A stretch of 64,000 nt of DNA from Methylobacterium sp. SyP6R (GCF_019216885.1 NZ_JAAQRC020000002.1:569001-633000); one strand, 5' to 3'; counted from the first letter of the stretch, positions 34,756-44,473 are shown. The notes: generated from the letters alone by a model not told the origin. Made by a program: numbers and translations.

Positions 34756-37700
34756 GTGTCGTTCCATCGGGTGATCGCGATCGACGGCGTCGCCCAGCCC
34801 GCCCCGGATTGCGGCCACGCAGCGGACGACGCTCTCTCGTCCCGCGTCGAGCAGGACGTGCTGATCGCCGCCTGGACGACGCTGCGCGAGATCCTGAAGC
34901 GTGTGACGGGTGACGGCATCGCGTCGTTGGCACCTGCGCCGCCCGGCGAAACCGCGAGGTGTATCGACGCGGCCACCAACGACGCGCGGACACGCGACGC
35001 GCTGCATCGCGTCGCGCTCGCCTACGCGGCGGCGCTCGACGGGATTCCCGATGCGCTGGTGAGTCTCAGCCTCTGCGCCAAGCTCAACGCGCTCCATCGC
35101 GGCTGGATGGATTGGAAGGAGGCGTGGCACGCCTTGCCGACGCCGCGTCTGCTGGGAGGCCCCTACACGCCGTCCGCGGCGGGCACGAGCCATGCGTGGT
35201 CGCTCTACGAGTGGCACCCGGTCGCCCTGCGGCAGCACCCAGCCTCCCGGCCGGACTATCGGCGCGAGCCCGCACCGGAGAGCGACCGCTTCTTCGCCGG
35301 CGGTCCCTCGCAGATGTTCGAAACCCTGTTCGGCGCCTTGCGGGCGGCCCGGGACGACGAGGCTTCGGCCCTGAGCCGGAACCGTCGCGCCGCGGGACGC
35401 CGCCTCTTCCTCTTCCTCGGCACGCGCGGGGTCGGCAAGGGCCACTTCTTCGAGGCACTCCGGGCGCCCGGGCGGCTCGCGGAATTCCAGAGGGCATCCT
35501 GGCCCCGGGGAGAGGCGCCGCGATACGACGCCGTGCTGATGATCAACCTGAGCTTCTCGACCGAGGTCATGTCGGCCTTCGACCGGCTCTGCAACGTGCT
35601 CGACTTCTGCGCCAAGCGCGTCTTCGAGGAGAAGCCGGAGGTGGCGGCGCGCATCCACGAGGCGGGTTGCTCCCTGTCGCGCGACCGCATCGGCCGCCTG
35701 ACCCGGGTGCTGGAACTGTACGACGAGTTCCACCGCGATGCCTCGGGCCGCGTGCTCGTGGCCATCAACGCCTTCCACGTCCTGTTCAACCAGGGCGGCC
35801 TGCCGAAGAACGGCCAGGCCGCCCGCCTGCTGGAGGCTCTCCTGTCGCGCCGGTCCGCCCGCGCGCCGATCGACCTCCTGCTGGTCTGCAGCGGGCGCGG
35901 GTTCCCGAAGATGTTTCGGCAGAAGAACGACGACGACCCGCGGCCGTTCTGCGCCGTCGAGCCGATCGCGCTGGAGCACCTCGTCCGCCCCGGGATCAGC
36001 GAGCGGGGCCGCCGCACCCTGGACGCGACGGTGGTGGAGCACAGGGTGCTGATCGACAGCGGCCCGACGGTGTCGGGGCGGGCACGCCGGAAGGTCGCGT
36101 CCCGGTTCGACGCGTTCGCGGAGAGGCCCGCCGCGTTCTTCCACGTCCTGCACCGGGCGCGGGCATCGCTGATCATCGCCGCCTACTTTCCCCTGACGGC
36201 CCTGGCATTGGCCATGAACCCCGGATGCCTGGCGGAGGGACGGGCGCCGCCGCGCTCGAACCCCATCATGGTTCCTGGCTTCAGGGACCGCCGACGGGTT
36301 CATCAGGCCATGATGGAGAGTGTCGAGAGCTGGACGGCGGAACAGAGAAACGGAGATCCGACCTCCGCGCAAAACGCGCAAAAGATGAGGCGCACCATTC
36401 CGCGGCTCATGATTTACCTGGCGCAGTACGCCGTTGCCGGAGATGATTGGTCTCCTGCAAATGTGTCTGATTACGTGATATCAAAATTCAAAGAAGAAGA
36501 AATTTACGCCGAAAACAAAAGGGGGGCCAAAAAATTAGAGGACGATCTCGATAGCGATTTCAAGCATCTGTTCGACCTGTTCAGTCACAGTCGCCTCGCA
36601 TTGTCCCTGGCCTGCTGCGCGGCCACGGAGGCGGCCTGGGATCAGGATGGCGACGGCGGCCGGTTCCGGCCGGCCCGGATCGTCGGCTGGTTCCAGGATG
36701 CCGCGCGCCAGCTTCTCGGGACGCCGCCGCAGCCGCGTGTCGAGCAGACGATCGGCTACGTGCTGCGATTCTATCGCAGCCGGCACGATGCGGCGATGCC
36801 GCTGCCCGCGCATTGCGGGATCGCGGCGGCCCTGAGGGCCTGCATCGGCGCCAAGGAACCGAGCGAGGGCTACGCCGCGCGCCTGGAGGCGCGGCTGCGC
36901 GGCCCCGGCGGCTGGGAGCTGCAGCAATTGCTGCTGTGGCATCTCGGCGTCTGCAATCACCCGGTCGAAGCCGACGTGCTGGCTGCGGCCCCGAAGATCG
37001 AGGAGGCGCTCGCGCGCTTCAAACCGGATGGATCGAAGGATTCAAGCCCGAAGGATCCAAGCCCGGATGCATGGTCGCGGCACAAGATCGCCCTGGTCAA
37101 GGCCGCCCTCGATCTCCTGGTGCATCGATGCCTGGTCTTCCGGCTGCGACCGGCCGTCGTCGATTCCGCGGACGCGTTCGTGATCGTCGACGGGCAGGAG
37201 GAGATCGCAGGGACCGATCCGGCGACGACGACGGTCGGGCCGGCGGGGACCGAGGGGGACTGGCGCTACGCGCTGCACCGCCTGGTGCAGCGGTCGATCT
37301 ACCTCCAGCTCCACGCACCCTCGGTCGAGTTCCCGGATGTCGACCCCTACTCGCTGTCGGTCTACGGCACCCTGCCGAACGACCTGCCCCGGCCACGCGC
37401 CGAGGCGGTGGCGGATCTCGAGACGCTCGTCTCGACCTGGACGGGCTTCCCGAACGCCGTCGCAACCATCAACCAGCCCAACGCCTACCACGCCGCGCAA
37501 GGGAAGGCCCGCGACGCCCGGGAGGAGGCCCGCAGGGCCCAAGACGAGATCCGCAAGGCCCGCGAGGAGGCCCGGGACCCGGATCCCGCGAGCCTGCCCC
37601 CGGGCGGCTGCGACCGAGCCGCGCGCGCAGCCCGGACGCTCCCGGCCCGCATGCTCCGGGCTGCCTACGGGGTGATCCGCTCGGTCTACTCCGTCGGCGT

Positions 37701-38880
37701 CGTGTCGCGGTTCAACGACTTCACCGACCGGACCGGCCCGCCGGTCCCGACATCGGGATACATGGAACAGCATCGCCTACAGATCCGCTGGCTGATCAAG
37801 GAAGCGGTCGACCTGTCGGGCTACGCGCCGGCCCGCAGCGCAATCGGCGCGGGCGAACCCGCCTCCGTCCGGGCGGGCGACGGCGCTGCGCCCGACCCCA
37901 TCCCCCCGGTCCACTCGGGCGAGAACCACCGCGAGGAGACCCGACGCTCCGACCCCATGCCGTTCTACGCCGAGGAGATCGTCTGGCTCTACAACGAGTG
38001 CGGCCTGCTGAGCCTGATCGAGGGCCGCCTCAACGACGCGAATGCGCTGTGCGACCGCGCCCTGGCGGCGGCGGCGCGGATCGAGCCGGAGGCCGAGCGC
38101 AGCCCGCTGCGCACGCGCGTGCGGCTCAACAAGGCGGTGGTGGACCTGGAACGCGGGCGGATCGCGGTCGCGCGGCACCAGCTCGGCCTCATCGTCCAGC
38201 GCACCGACGAGCACCCGGCGATCCGGCTGATCGCGGAGGGCTACAAAGGGGTCTGCGCGCACGTCAACGGAGACTTCTCGACCGCGAAGGCCCGGTACGG
38301 CGCCGTGATCGATGCGCTGCGCGACAGGGGCGACGCCCGCGGCGTGGCGATCTTCTCGCGCCACCTCGCCGATCTCCACCGGGCCTCCGGCGCCGCCGGC
38401 GCCGCGGAGGCCTACGCGGCGGTCGACCAGTCCATCGCCCATGCCCAGCGCAGCGGCCACGAGGATGTCCGGCAGCTCGCCCGGCTCGCCCGTGCCCGCA
38501 TCGACATCAGCCAGTTGCCCACGACCCTGCGCGCCGACGGCATCCAGCGGGATCTCGACGACATCGAGCACTACGCCGAGGTGATGGGCATGCCCCGACT
38601 GGTCTGCGAGGTCGCCTTCGCGCGCGCCACCTTCCTGCTGGCCATCGGCGAGACCCGTCACGCCACGACGCTGGCGAGCCGCTGCCTTCAGGTCGCCACG
38701 ATGTGCGACCTGAAGCTGAGGCAGGTGTCCGGCCTGGCGCTCCTCGCCCGCATCTACGAGAAGCGGGGGCATGCCGTGGCTGCCGGCGCGCTTTTCGCCC
38801 TGGCGCAAACCTTCGCCAACCTGTGCGATTACCGCAGCGCCGCCTTCATGATTTCGGACCACCGCGGGGTCGTGACCTGA
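34756..38880 (+). CDS. Large P-loop NTPase with C-terminal TPR-like repeats (STAND-like)
   Basis: A 1374-residue protein. The GTG at 34756 with GGAGAGGGC before it is chosen; the longer open frame upstream is IS sequence. Residues ~218-240 read LFLFLGTRGVGKGHFFEAL, a Walker A-like loop ending GKG instead of GK[S/T]. A hydrophobic RVLVAINAFHVLF and IDLLLVCSGRG follow, as in NTPase cores. A charged helix lies near 37490-37580. The last ~300 residues are helix-turn-helix repeats of TPR type (FYAEEIVWLYNECGLLSLIEG and on), like the sensor arms of STAND proteins. An AT-rich patch at 36410-36560 breaks the GC-rich frame. It is probably the sensor of the SIR2/RyR system; no named family recognised. 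Confidence 0.65.
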   Translation: MSFHRVIAIDGVAQPAPDCGHAADDALSSRVEQDVLIAAWTTLREILKRVTGDGIASLAPAPPGETARCIDAATNDARTRDALHRVALAYAAALDGIPDALVSLSLCAKLNALHRGWMDWKEAWHALPTPRLLGGPYTPSAAGTSHAWSLYEWHPVALRQHPASRPDYRREPAPESDRFFAGGPSQMFETLFGALRAARDDEASALSRNRRAAGRRLFLFLGTRGVGKGHFFEALRAPGRLAEFQRASWPRGEAPRYDAVLMINLSFSTEVMSAFDRLCNVLDFCAKRVFEEKPEVAARIHEAGCSLSRDRIGRLTRVLELYDEFHRDASGRVLVAINAFHVLFNQGGLPKNGQAARLLEALLSRRSARAPIDLLLVCSGRGFPKMFRQKNDDDPRPFCAVEPIALEHLVRPGISERGRRTLDATVVEHRVLIDSGPTVSGRARRKVASRFDAFAERPAAFFHVLHRARASLIIAAYFPLTALALAMNPGCLAEGRAPPRSNPIMVPGFRDRRRVHQAMMESVESWTAEQRNGDPTSAQNAQKMRRTIPRLMIYLAQYAVAGDDWSPANVSDYVISKFKEEEIYAENKRGAKKLEDDLDSDFKHLFDLFSHSRLALSLACCAATEAAWDQDGDGGRFRPARIVGWFQDAARQLLGTPPQPRVEQTIGYVLRFYRSRHDAAMPLPAHCGIAAALRACIGAKEPSEGYAARLEARLRGPGGWELQQLLLWHLGVCNHPVEADVLAAAPKIEEALARFKPDGSKDSSPKDPSPDAWSRHKIALVKAALDLLVHRCLVFRLRPAVVDSADAFVIVDGQEEIAGTDPATTTVGPAGTEGDWRYALHRLVQRSIYLQLHAPSVEFPDVDPYSLSVYGTLPNDLPRPRAEAVADLETLVSTWTGFPNAVATINQPNAYHAAQGKARDAREEARRAQDEIRKAREEARDPDPASLPPGGCDRAARAARTLPARMLRAAYGVIRSVYSVGVVSRFNDFTDRTGPPVPTSGYMEQHRLQIRWLIKEAVDLSGYAPARSAIGAGEPASVRAGDGAAPDPIPPVHSGENHREETRRSDPMPFYAEEIVWLYNECGLLSLIEGRLNDANALCDRALAAAARIEPEAERSPLRTRVRLNKAVVDLERGRIAVARHQLGLIVQRTDEHPAIRLIAEGYKGVCAHVNGDFSTAKARYGAVIDALRDRGDARGVAIFSRHLADLHRASGAAGAAEAYAAVDQSIAHAQRSGHEDVRQLARLARARIDISQLPTTLRADGIQRDLDDIEHYAEVMGMPRLVCEVAFARATFLLAIGETRHATTLASRCLQVATMCDLKLRQVSGLALLARIYEKRGHAVAAGALFALAQTFANLCDYRSAAFMISDHRGVVT

Positions 38881-39425
38881 TGCGGGAGTATCGCCGCGGC
38901 ATCGATGCGCCCGTATTGTCTGATCGTCTCCTGAATATCGAAATTCATATGGGGCGGACAACCATTGCCGATGAGAGCGACGTGGACGCGTCGCGAGCGC
39001 CTGCTTCCGAGACACGGCGATTCGCCGGTCCCGTCCAAGCTCGGATCGTCTACGAAAGGCCCGACGATCGAAGTCGATTCGGGGCGATAGCTCATTCCCT
39101 GTTGCGTACCATGAGAAATTGTGTTCATCTTCACAGGAAGTTGCGCACTACTGAGCAATAGTAGATCTTGAGTGGTCCTGGCAGAATTTTCGCGATCGAT
39201 GTGAAGTGATCGATGCCAAGCAAACATCGCGTCGTCCGTTCGTCGCCATGGCTCGGCACAAGGGGTTCCAAAGCTTTCCTGATCGGGCACGGCGCCGATC
39301 TCCTCGTCCTCGCCATCGTCCATGGGCGGGAGGTCCGTCCCGGCTCCATGCAGGATGCGCCACCCTGAACGACAACGCTCCACGACAATGCTCGACGACA
39401 ATGCTCTCTTGGGACGGGAGGTCCG
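38881..39425. other. Intergenic gap before the LodA-like gene
   Basis: 545 bases without a supported gene and with lower GC than the flanks. It marks the right edge of the defence island. The only notable site is a sigma-54-like sequence at 39179. Confidence 0.45.
39179..39193 (+). promoter_or_regulatory. Possible sigma-54 promoter of lodA-like operon
   Basis: TGGCAGAATTTTCGC keeps the GG-N10-GC core and differs from TGGCAC-N5-TTGC at two positions. It is ~230 bases upstream of the LodA-like start. A sigma-54 activator gene lies 6 kb away. Weak match. Confidence 0.3.
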
Positions 39426-41465
39426 ATGATGGAACCGAGCGCGGAGACGGGAATGGACGGCGGCACCGTCGGCGGCGCGGGCGGGGCTGGCCGGCCCGAT
39501 GCGGCGGCCGGTTCGCCGCGAGAGCAAGATGCGACGACCCGAGACACGACGATCGTGCGCGCGGCGATCCATCCCGGGATCGGCATTGCCCGGATCGGCG
39601 ACAGCCGCGACGGCTGGTTCGTCGGGCCCGAGGTGGTCGAGCCGGAGCCGCAGCCGCCGTGCTTCTCCCGCGACGGGGCCGGCGACCTGAAGCGCCAGGC
39701 GGCGCGGTTCCGCGTCTACGGCTACAACGCGGCCGGCGAGGTCGTCCGCGAGCTGACGGCGGAGGACGCGGAGATCCGCTGGACGGTCCATCTCGCGAAC
39801 GCGAAGGCGGCCTGGTACCGCTTCCTCATGGCCCTCGACATCCCGGAGGCCGCGGGCCTGAGGCCGCCGCGGCGCAATGCCGGGGTGCCGGTGCCGGAGC
39901 GCGGCGCCCTGGTGATCGATCCCGGCCCGCGCTCGATCGCCGGTATCGACGTGACGGGCGGTGCGGATCACGCCTTCGACACCGGCACCTTCGGGACGAC
40001 CTCCGTCGACCTCGGCGAGCTGCGCACCGACGAGGCCGGCCGCCTGCTCGTGCTCGGGGGCCGCGGGCGCTCGGCCTCGCCCTCCGGCGCGCCGATCTTC
40101 ACGCCCGGCGACGGCGGCAGCTTCGCGAATGCCGACGGCTGGTTCGACGACATCGCCGACGGTCCGGTCACCGCCGAGGTGCATGTCGACGGCCGCGCCG
40201 TCCCGACGACCGGCGCCTGGGTCGCGGTCGCGCCGCCGAACTACGCGCCCGACGTGATCGGCTGGCGGACCCTCTACGACCTGCTGGTGGAAACCTACAT
40301 CGAGGCCGGCCTGCTGCCGCAGCCCGCGACCGTGTCCTTCCGCGACGACGTGCTGCCGCTGCTGCGGCGCCTCACCGGGCTGCAATGGGTCAACAAGGGC
40401 TTCGCCGAGATGTTCGGCAAGGGCGCCCCTTGGGACTTCTCCGACGACGCCCTCATCGCCAAGCTCGCCGCCAAGCCGCTCCGGCCGGGCGGGCAGGACG
40501 TCTACGGCGAGTTGCGCCGGCTGGTCCTCAATGCCTTCCGGCCGAGCGACACGCAGGCCGACGAGCCGCGGCTCTGGCCCTGGATCTACGGCGACGCGAT
40601 CGATTTCCCGCGCCGGCAGACCCCGCGCAACGACGTCGCCCTCAGCCCGCTCCAGACCACGATCCTGACACGCTGGGTCGCGGGCGACTTCGAAAGCGAC
40701 GTCGCGCCCGTCGCGCCGCCCCGCACCCTCGCGCAGGTGCCGCTGGCCGCCCAGCCCGCCATGCTCGATCGGGCCGCCCTGCATTTCTGCCTCGCCGACG
40801 CCTTCCATCCCGGCTGCGAGCTGACCTGGCCGATGCGCCATGCCAGCCTGTACGAGGCCCCGTTCCGCATCCGCCACCGGCCGGCCTCCGCTCCGGAGCC
40901 CGATTACGGGGACGTGCTGACGCCCGAGATCGCGCTCGGTCCGGACGGGCCCCTGCAGGCCCAGGGCCCCGGCGGCCTGACCCGCTGGATGGCGGTTCCC
41001 TGGCAGGCCGACACGGTGTCCTGCCTGTCCGGCTACGAGGATGAGTACGACCCCTTCCTGCCGACCTTCTGGCCCGCGCGCGTGCCGAACCACGTGCTCG
41101 CCCAAGCCGATTACGACATCGTCATGGATGCGTCCCGGCCGCGGGAGGAGCGGATCGCCGCCTATCGGAACCGCCAGGACTGGTTCCGCGGCTTCCCGCG
41201 GCAGGCCGTCCCGCGCATGACCGAGATGGTCGAGGTCTTCGCCAAGCTCGGCATCGTCGAGACGCGGAACGGCATCGCGAACGACCCCGATTTCCCCGCC
41301 ACCATGCTGGTCGAGTCGAAGCGGCATCCGCCCCTCGACGCTCCCCGGGCGGCCGGGCTCGCGCCGGCCGGGGCCGCGCCGCCCTCGCCCGGCCGCGGCC
41401 AGATCGCCGATTGGGAGCCCGAGGAGCGGGAGGCATTCCGCGGGGCGATATGGCCGCGCTCGTGA
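39426..41465 (+). CDS. LodA/GoxA-like amino-acid oxidase (CTQ quinoprotein)
   Basis: A 679-residue member of the LodA/GoxA family, whose members oxidise the amine of lysine or glycine with a self-derived cysteine tryptophylquinone and release H2O2. The family start AAIHPGIGIARIGDSRDGWF is clear, as is GLTRWMAVPWQADTVSCLSG with the likely cofactor Cys533. The Trp partner could be Trp586 (QDWFRGFPRQ) or Trp549 (PTFWPARVPNHVL). The first ~40 residues are low-complexity with no signal peptide. The start has GGGAGG upstream. The LodB-like maturation protein gene overlaps its end. Confidence 0.82.
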   Translation: MMEPSAETGMDGGTVGGAGGAGRPDAAAGSPREQDATTRDTTIVRAAIHPGIGIARIGDSRDGWFVGPEVVEPEPQPPCFSRDGAGDLKRQAARFRVYGYNAAGEVVRELTAEDAEIRWTVHLANAKAAWYRFLMALDIPEAAGLRPPRRNAGVPVPERGALVIDPGPRSIAGIDVTGGADHAFDTGTFGTTSVDLGELRTDEAGRLLVLGGRGRSASPSGAPIFTPGDGGSFANADGWFDDIADGPVTAEVHVDGRAVPTTGAWVAVAPPNYAPDVIGWRTLYDLLVETYIEAGLLPQPATVSFRDDVLPLLRRLTGLQWVNKGFAEMFGKGAPWDFSDDALIAKLAAKPLRPGGQDVYGELRRLVLNAFRPSDTQADEPRLWPWIYGDAIDFPRRQTPRNDVALSPLQTTILTRWVAGDFESDVAPVAPPRTLAQVPLAAQPAMLDRAALHFCLADAFHPGCELTWPMRHASLYEAPFRIRHRPASAPEPDYGDVLTPEIALGPDGPLQAQGPGGLTRWMAVPWQADTVSCLSGYEDEYDPFLPTFWPARVPNHVLAQADYDIVMDASRPREERIAAYRNRQDWFRGFPRQAVPRMTEMVEVFAKLGIVETRNGIANDPDFPATMLVESKRHPPLDAPRAAGLAPAGAAPPSPGRGQIADWEPEEREAFRGAIWPRS

Positions 41466-42586
41466 CCGGGGGCGGGGTCGCCTTGGACGAGGGCGCCTTG
41501 GACGAGGGCGAATGGGACGCGATCGTCGTCGGGGCGGGGCCGGCCGGCTCGACCGCGGCGCACGGTCTCGCGCGGGGCGGCTGGCGGGTGCTCCTGCTCG
41601 ACCGTCCCGCATCCGGCCCGACGATCGGCGAGGCTTTGCCGGCGGCGGCGGGCCGCCTGCTCGCCGCCTGCGGCCTGCCGCTTCCGAATCCCGCCGGCGG
41701 CCACCGGCCGCTGGCCGGGACGCTCTCGGCCTGGGGCTCCGACGCGCTCGAGGCGACGGACTTCCTGCGCGATCCCGACGGGCCGGGCTGGCTGCTCGAT
41801 CGCGCCCGCTTCGATGCCGACCTCCGCGCCGCCGCGCGGGAGGCCGGCGCCGTCCTGCACCCCGCGCGCCTGCGCGCCGTCGAGCGCCGGGACGGGGTCT
41901 GGCGCGTGAGCACCGATGACGGCGCGGTCCTCGGCGCGGCGTGGCTCGTCGATGCGACCGGACGGTCGGCCGCCTTGGCCCGCCGCCTCGGCGCCCGGCG
42001 GCGGCGCGACGACGCGCAGATCGCGGTGTTCGGCATCGGAGCGGGCGAGGGCGCGACCCACCTCGCGCGGACGCTGGTGGAGGCACGGCCGGAGGGCTGG
42101 TGGTACGCGGCGCGCCTGCCCGCGGGCGGCCTGCTCGCCTCGTGCCAGGTCGAGGCCGCCGATGCGAGGCGGATGCTGCGATCACCCCGTCTCTGGCGCG
42201 AGGCCCTCGCGGCGACGCGCCATCTCGGCCCGGCCCTGGCGGAGGTCGCCTTTCCCGACCGGCTTCGCGCCGTCGAAGCCGGATCGGCCTGGTCGAGCCG
42301 CCTCTGCGGCGAGCGCTGGATCGCCTGCGGCGACGCCGCCCTCGCCTTCGATCCGATCTCGGGCCAGGGCCTGTTCTCGGCCCTGCACGGGGGGATGCTC
42401 GCGGCGCGGGCCTTGCTCGCCCCCGGGGCGGGAGACGCGGCGACGCTGCGGGCCTATGTCGACCGCCACGCGACGATCCGCGCCGCCTACCGCCAGCGGC
42501 TCGGCCTCGCCCATGACGCGGAGCGGCGCTGGCCCGACGCGCCCTACTGGGCCCGCCGGACCGGCCGCGAGGAGCGTGCCGCCTGA
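41450..42586 (+). CDS. LodB-like FAD-dependent maturation protein
   Basis: A 378-residue flavoprotein with the FAD motif AIVVGAGPAGSTAAHGLARG, GW[R]VLLLDR, WLVDATGRSAALAR and CGDAALAFDPISGQGLFSAL. In Marinomonas, LodB is required to build the tryptophylquinone in LodA, and lodA-lodB pairs are usual. The frame opens at an ATG at 41450 inside the LodA-like gene; a GTG at 41462 overlapping its stop as GTGA is an equally good start. The pair is one operon. Confidence 0.8.
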   Translation: MAALVTGGGVALDEGALDEGEWDAIVVGAGPAGSTAAHGLARGGWRVLLLDRPASGPTIGEALPAAAGRLLAACGLPLPNPAGGHRPLAGTLSAWGSDALEATDFLRDPDGPGWLLDRARFDADLRAAAREAGAVLHPARLRAVERRDGVWRVSTDDGAVLGAAWLVDATGRSAALARRLGARRRRDDAQIAVFGIGAGEGATHLARTLVEARPEGWWYAARLPAGGLLASCQVEAADARRMLRSPRLWREALAATRHLGPALAEVAFPDRLRAVEAGSAWSSRLCGERWIACGDAALAFDPISGQGLFSALHGGMLAARALLAPGAGDAATLRAYVDRHATIRAAYRQRLGLAHDAERRWPDAPYWARRTGREERAA

Positions 42587-42593
42587 GGCGGCA
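42577..42593 (+). terminator. Short hairpin at the end of the lod-like operon
   Basis: tgccgcc and ggcggca form a 7-bp stem whose loop is the TGA stop of the LodB-like gene. It sits between convergent genes. There is no T-run. Confidence 0.35.
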
Positions 42594-42618
42594 TGCGCGG
42601 AGGTCTCCGAGCGGATGT

Positions 42619-43251
42619 CTACAAGTCGAGCTTGTCCTCCGCGATGACGGATTCGTCGAAGCCGGTCGTGCGCGTGACCCGCACCGTCGCCGACCTGGCA
42701 CCGGGAAACTGGTTGCGGTCGAACTCCACCTTCGGCGTCGGGCGGCCGATGGCGATGGTGGTCCAGGGCGCGCCGGTATCCGGCTTCACGTCGACGGAAT
42801 AGGTCACGCCGGGCGTCGCCGCGATGCCGTCGAGTTCCTTGACCGAGAGCGGCCGCCGTGTCGAGTCGGGGCTCCCGGGCGGGCCCAGGCCGAGGGTCGC
42901 CGTCCGCGGCGCTGCCGGCGCGGCACCGGCATCGTAGCGGCTGACTTCCTTGTCCCCGACGAGGAGCGCGACCGAACTCATGTCCTTGATCTTGGGCACA
43001 TCGGCCTGGATCAGGCCCGTGTCGCTCGGCTGCCCATGCTCGCACGAGGAGCGCCGTACCACGGCCGCCTGCTCGTGGAGCGTCTTGCCCGTGCTGTCGC
43101 GGACGACGAGCACGACGCCGGGATCGGGCTCGGCGTCGGAGAAGAGGGTCGAGGTCGCCGGGTTGACGTAGAGGATCTTGCCCTGTGCCGCCTTGGTGTC
43201 GACGGTCGCGACGACGTGGACGTAGTCGCCGGTCTTGAGTTCGGGTTTCAT
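42619..43251 (-). CDS. Protein of unknown function downstream of the metzincin
   Basis: A 210-residue protein with no signal peptide and a mostly beta-strand look: YVHVVATVDTKAAQGKILYV, VVLVVRDSTGKTL, KDMSSVALLVGDKEVSRY, VTYSVDVKPDTGAPWTTI. It could be two beta-sandwich or carrier-type domains. The 16-base gap and shared direction place it in an operon with the metalloprotease at 43268, so it may be its partner, inhibitor or substrate. No family recognised. Confidence 0.6.
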   Translation of the reverse strand: MKPELKTGDYVHVVATVDTKAAQGKILYVNPATSTLFSDAEPDPGVVLVVRDSTGKTLHEQAAVVRRSSCEHGQPSDTGLIQADVPKIKDMSSVALLVGDKEVSRYDAGAAPAAPRTATLGLGPPGSPDSTRRPLSVKELDGIAATPGVTYSVDVKPDTGAPWTTIAIGRPTPKVEFDRNQFPGARSATVRVTRTTGFDESVIAEDKLDL

Positions 43252-43267
43252 GGAACCACTCTCCCAT

Positions 43268-44473
43268 TCAGGCGACGGCCGGGACGAGCGCGTCCTCGGC
43301 GATCAGGCGGGTCAGGATCGCCTGGTACGTATAGGCTGACAGCCACTGGTTGTCGGCGTAGGTCATGACGTCGTGGTACACGTTGCCCGGCAGCGCCTGC
43401 ATCGGTGCCGGCAGGGCCTGGTCTCCCGTATCGAGGCCGACGAACCGGCCGTCCGGCGTGCTGATGAACCCATCGGCATAGGGAAAGCTGGTGTCGCTGG
43501 CGTCCTGAGCGTCCTTCGGGAAGCCCGGATGGTAACGGCCGAAGGTGTGGCCGAGTTCATGCGCGCCGTACCAATCCGCGTAGGACAGATCATGATCTCC
43601 GGCAAAGCCCCCCGGGCCGGGCGTGCCGCAAGGACCGCTCGCGACCGTGTCGGGCTGGGCCGAGGACGGGATGGCGAAGGCCTTGCCGCGCATGAAGTGA
43701 TCCCCTCCGTTGTCGGAGACGAGACCGAAATAATGCGTGCGTGGGTCGACGCCGTTGCTGACCTCGCGGCTGCGCAGGGCCGCGATCTGCGCGTTGGCGA
43801 GGTCGACCGTGCTGTCGTCGAAGGGCGAGGCGAAGTCCGCATCGACCACGACCTGCGACCATTCGAGCGCGGCGACCGGATAGGCCCGGCCGAGATAGGA
43901 CCGAAGATAGTTGAAGTGCACGGCATCGGGCGCCACGGTCTTCGTGCCGATCTTGTAGCGCAGGCCGATCACCCGGATCCGCAGCGGCGGCGCCGCGGTG
44001 AAGCTGACGGTGCAGGTATCGGGCGCGCCGACCGGGAGATCGGAGCCCGCCGGCGTATAGACCCGCGACAGGCGCAGCTGCAATTGTCCGGCACCGATCG
44101 CCTGAGGCGGCAATCGGAAGTTCAGGCTCTGGCTCAGGTCCGTACGCTGGTTCTGGACGCCGCCATCCTTGGCCGGGTCGAGCCGGACCGTATTCATGGC
44201 CGGCAGATACGCCTCGGCGCCGCCCTCGTGGCTCCAGGCGAGCTCGGCCGTCACGTTGCCCGCCTTGGCGACCGTCGCGGCATCGAGATAGAGCCGGGCG
44301 ATCGTCGCCTTGTCGGCAACGAGCGTGACGCTGTTGGCGAGATCCTGAATACATTGCGAGATTTCGATCCCGCGCACTCCGATCGAGGCGGCGGGACCCG
44401 CGAGGGCGGGCGTCGGTGCCCGACGGAAGCGCGTGCGCTGAAATCCGACGAAGCGTCTCGAGGATTTAGCCAT
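43268..44473 (-). CDS. Metzincin-type zinc metalloprotease
   Basis: A 401-residue protein. The zinc site is AHELGHTFGRYHPG (His305, Glu306, His309, His315), the extended HExxHxxGxxH of metzincins. The following Met-turn is HDVMTYAD (Met370). The N-terminal ~280 residues contain beta-rich stretches (LRIRVIGLRYKIGTKTV). No classical signal peptide is seen; the start MAKSSRRFVGFQRTRFRRAP is only basic, so export, if any, is by another route. It would cleave proteins or peptides. It is the first gene of a two-gene reverse operon; AT-rich DNA lies upstream. Confidence 0.8.
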   Translation of the reverse strand: MAKSSRRFVGFQRTRFRRAPTPALAGPAASIGVRGIEISQCIQDLANSVTLVADKATIARLYLDAATVAKAGNVTAELAWSHEGGAEAYLPAMNTVRLDPAKDGGVQNQRTDLSQSLNFRLPPQAIGAGQLQLRLSRVYTPAGSDLPVGAPDTCTVSFTAAPPLRIRVIGLRYKIGTKTVAPDAVHFNYLRSYLGRAYPVAALEWSQVVVDADFASPFDDSTVDLANAQIAALRSREVSNGVDPRTHYFGLVSDNGGDHFMRGKAFAIPSSAQPDTVASGPCGTPGPGGFAGDHDLSYADWYGAHELGHTFGRYHPGFPKDAQDASDTSFPYADGFISTPDGRFVGLDTGDQALPAPMQALPGNVYHDVMTYADNQWLSAYTYQAILTRLIAEDALVPAVA

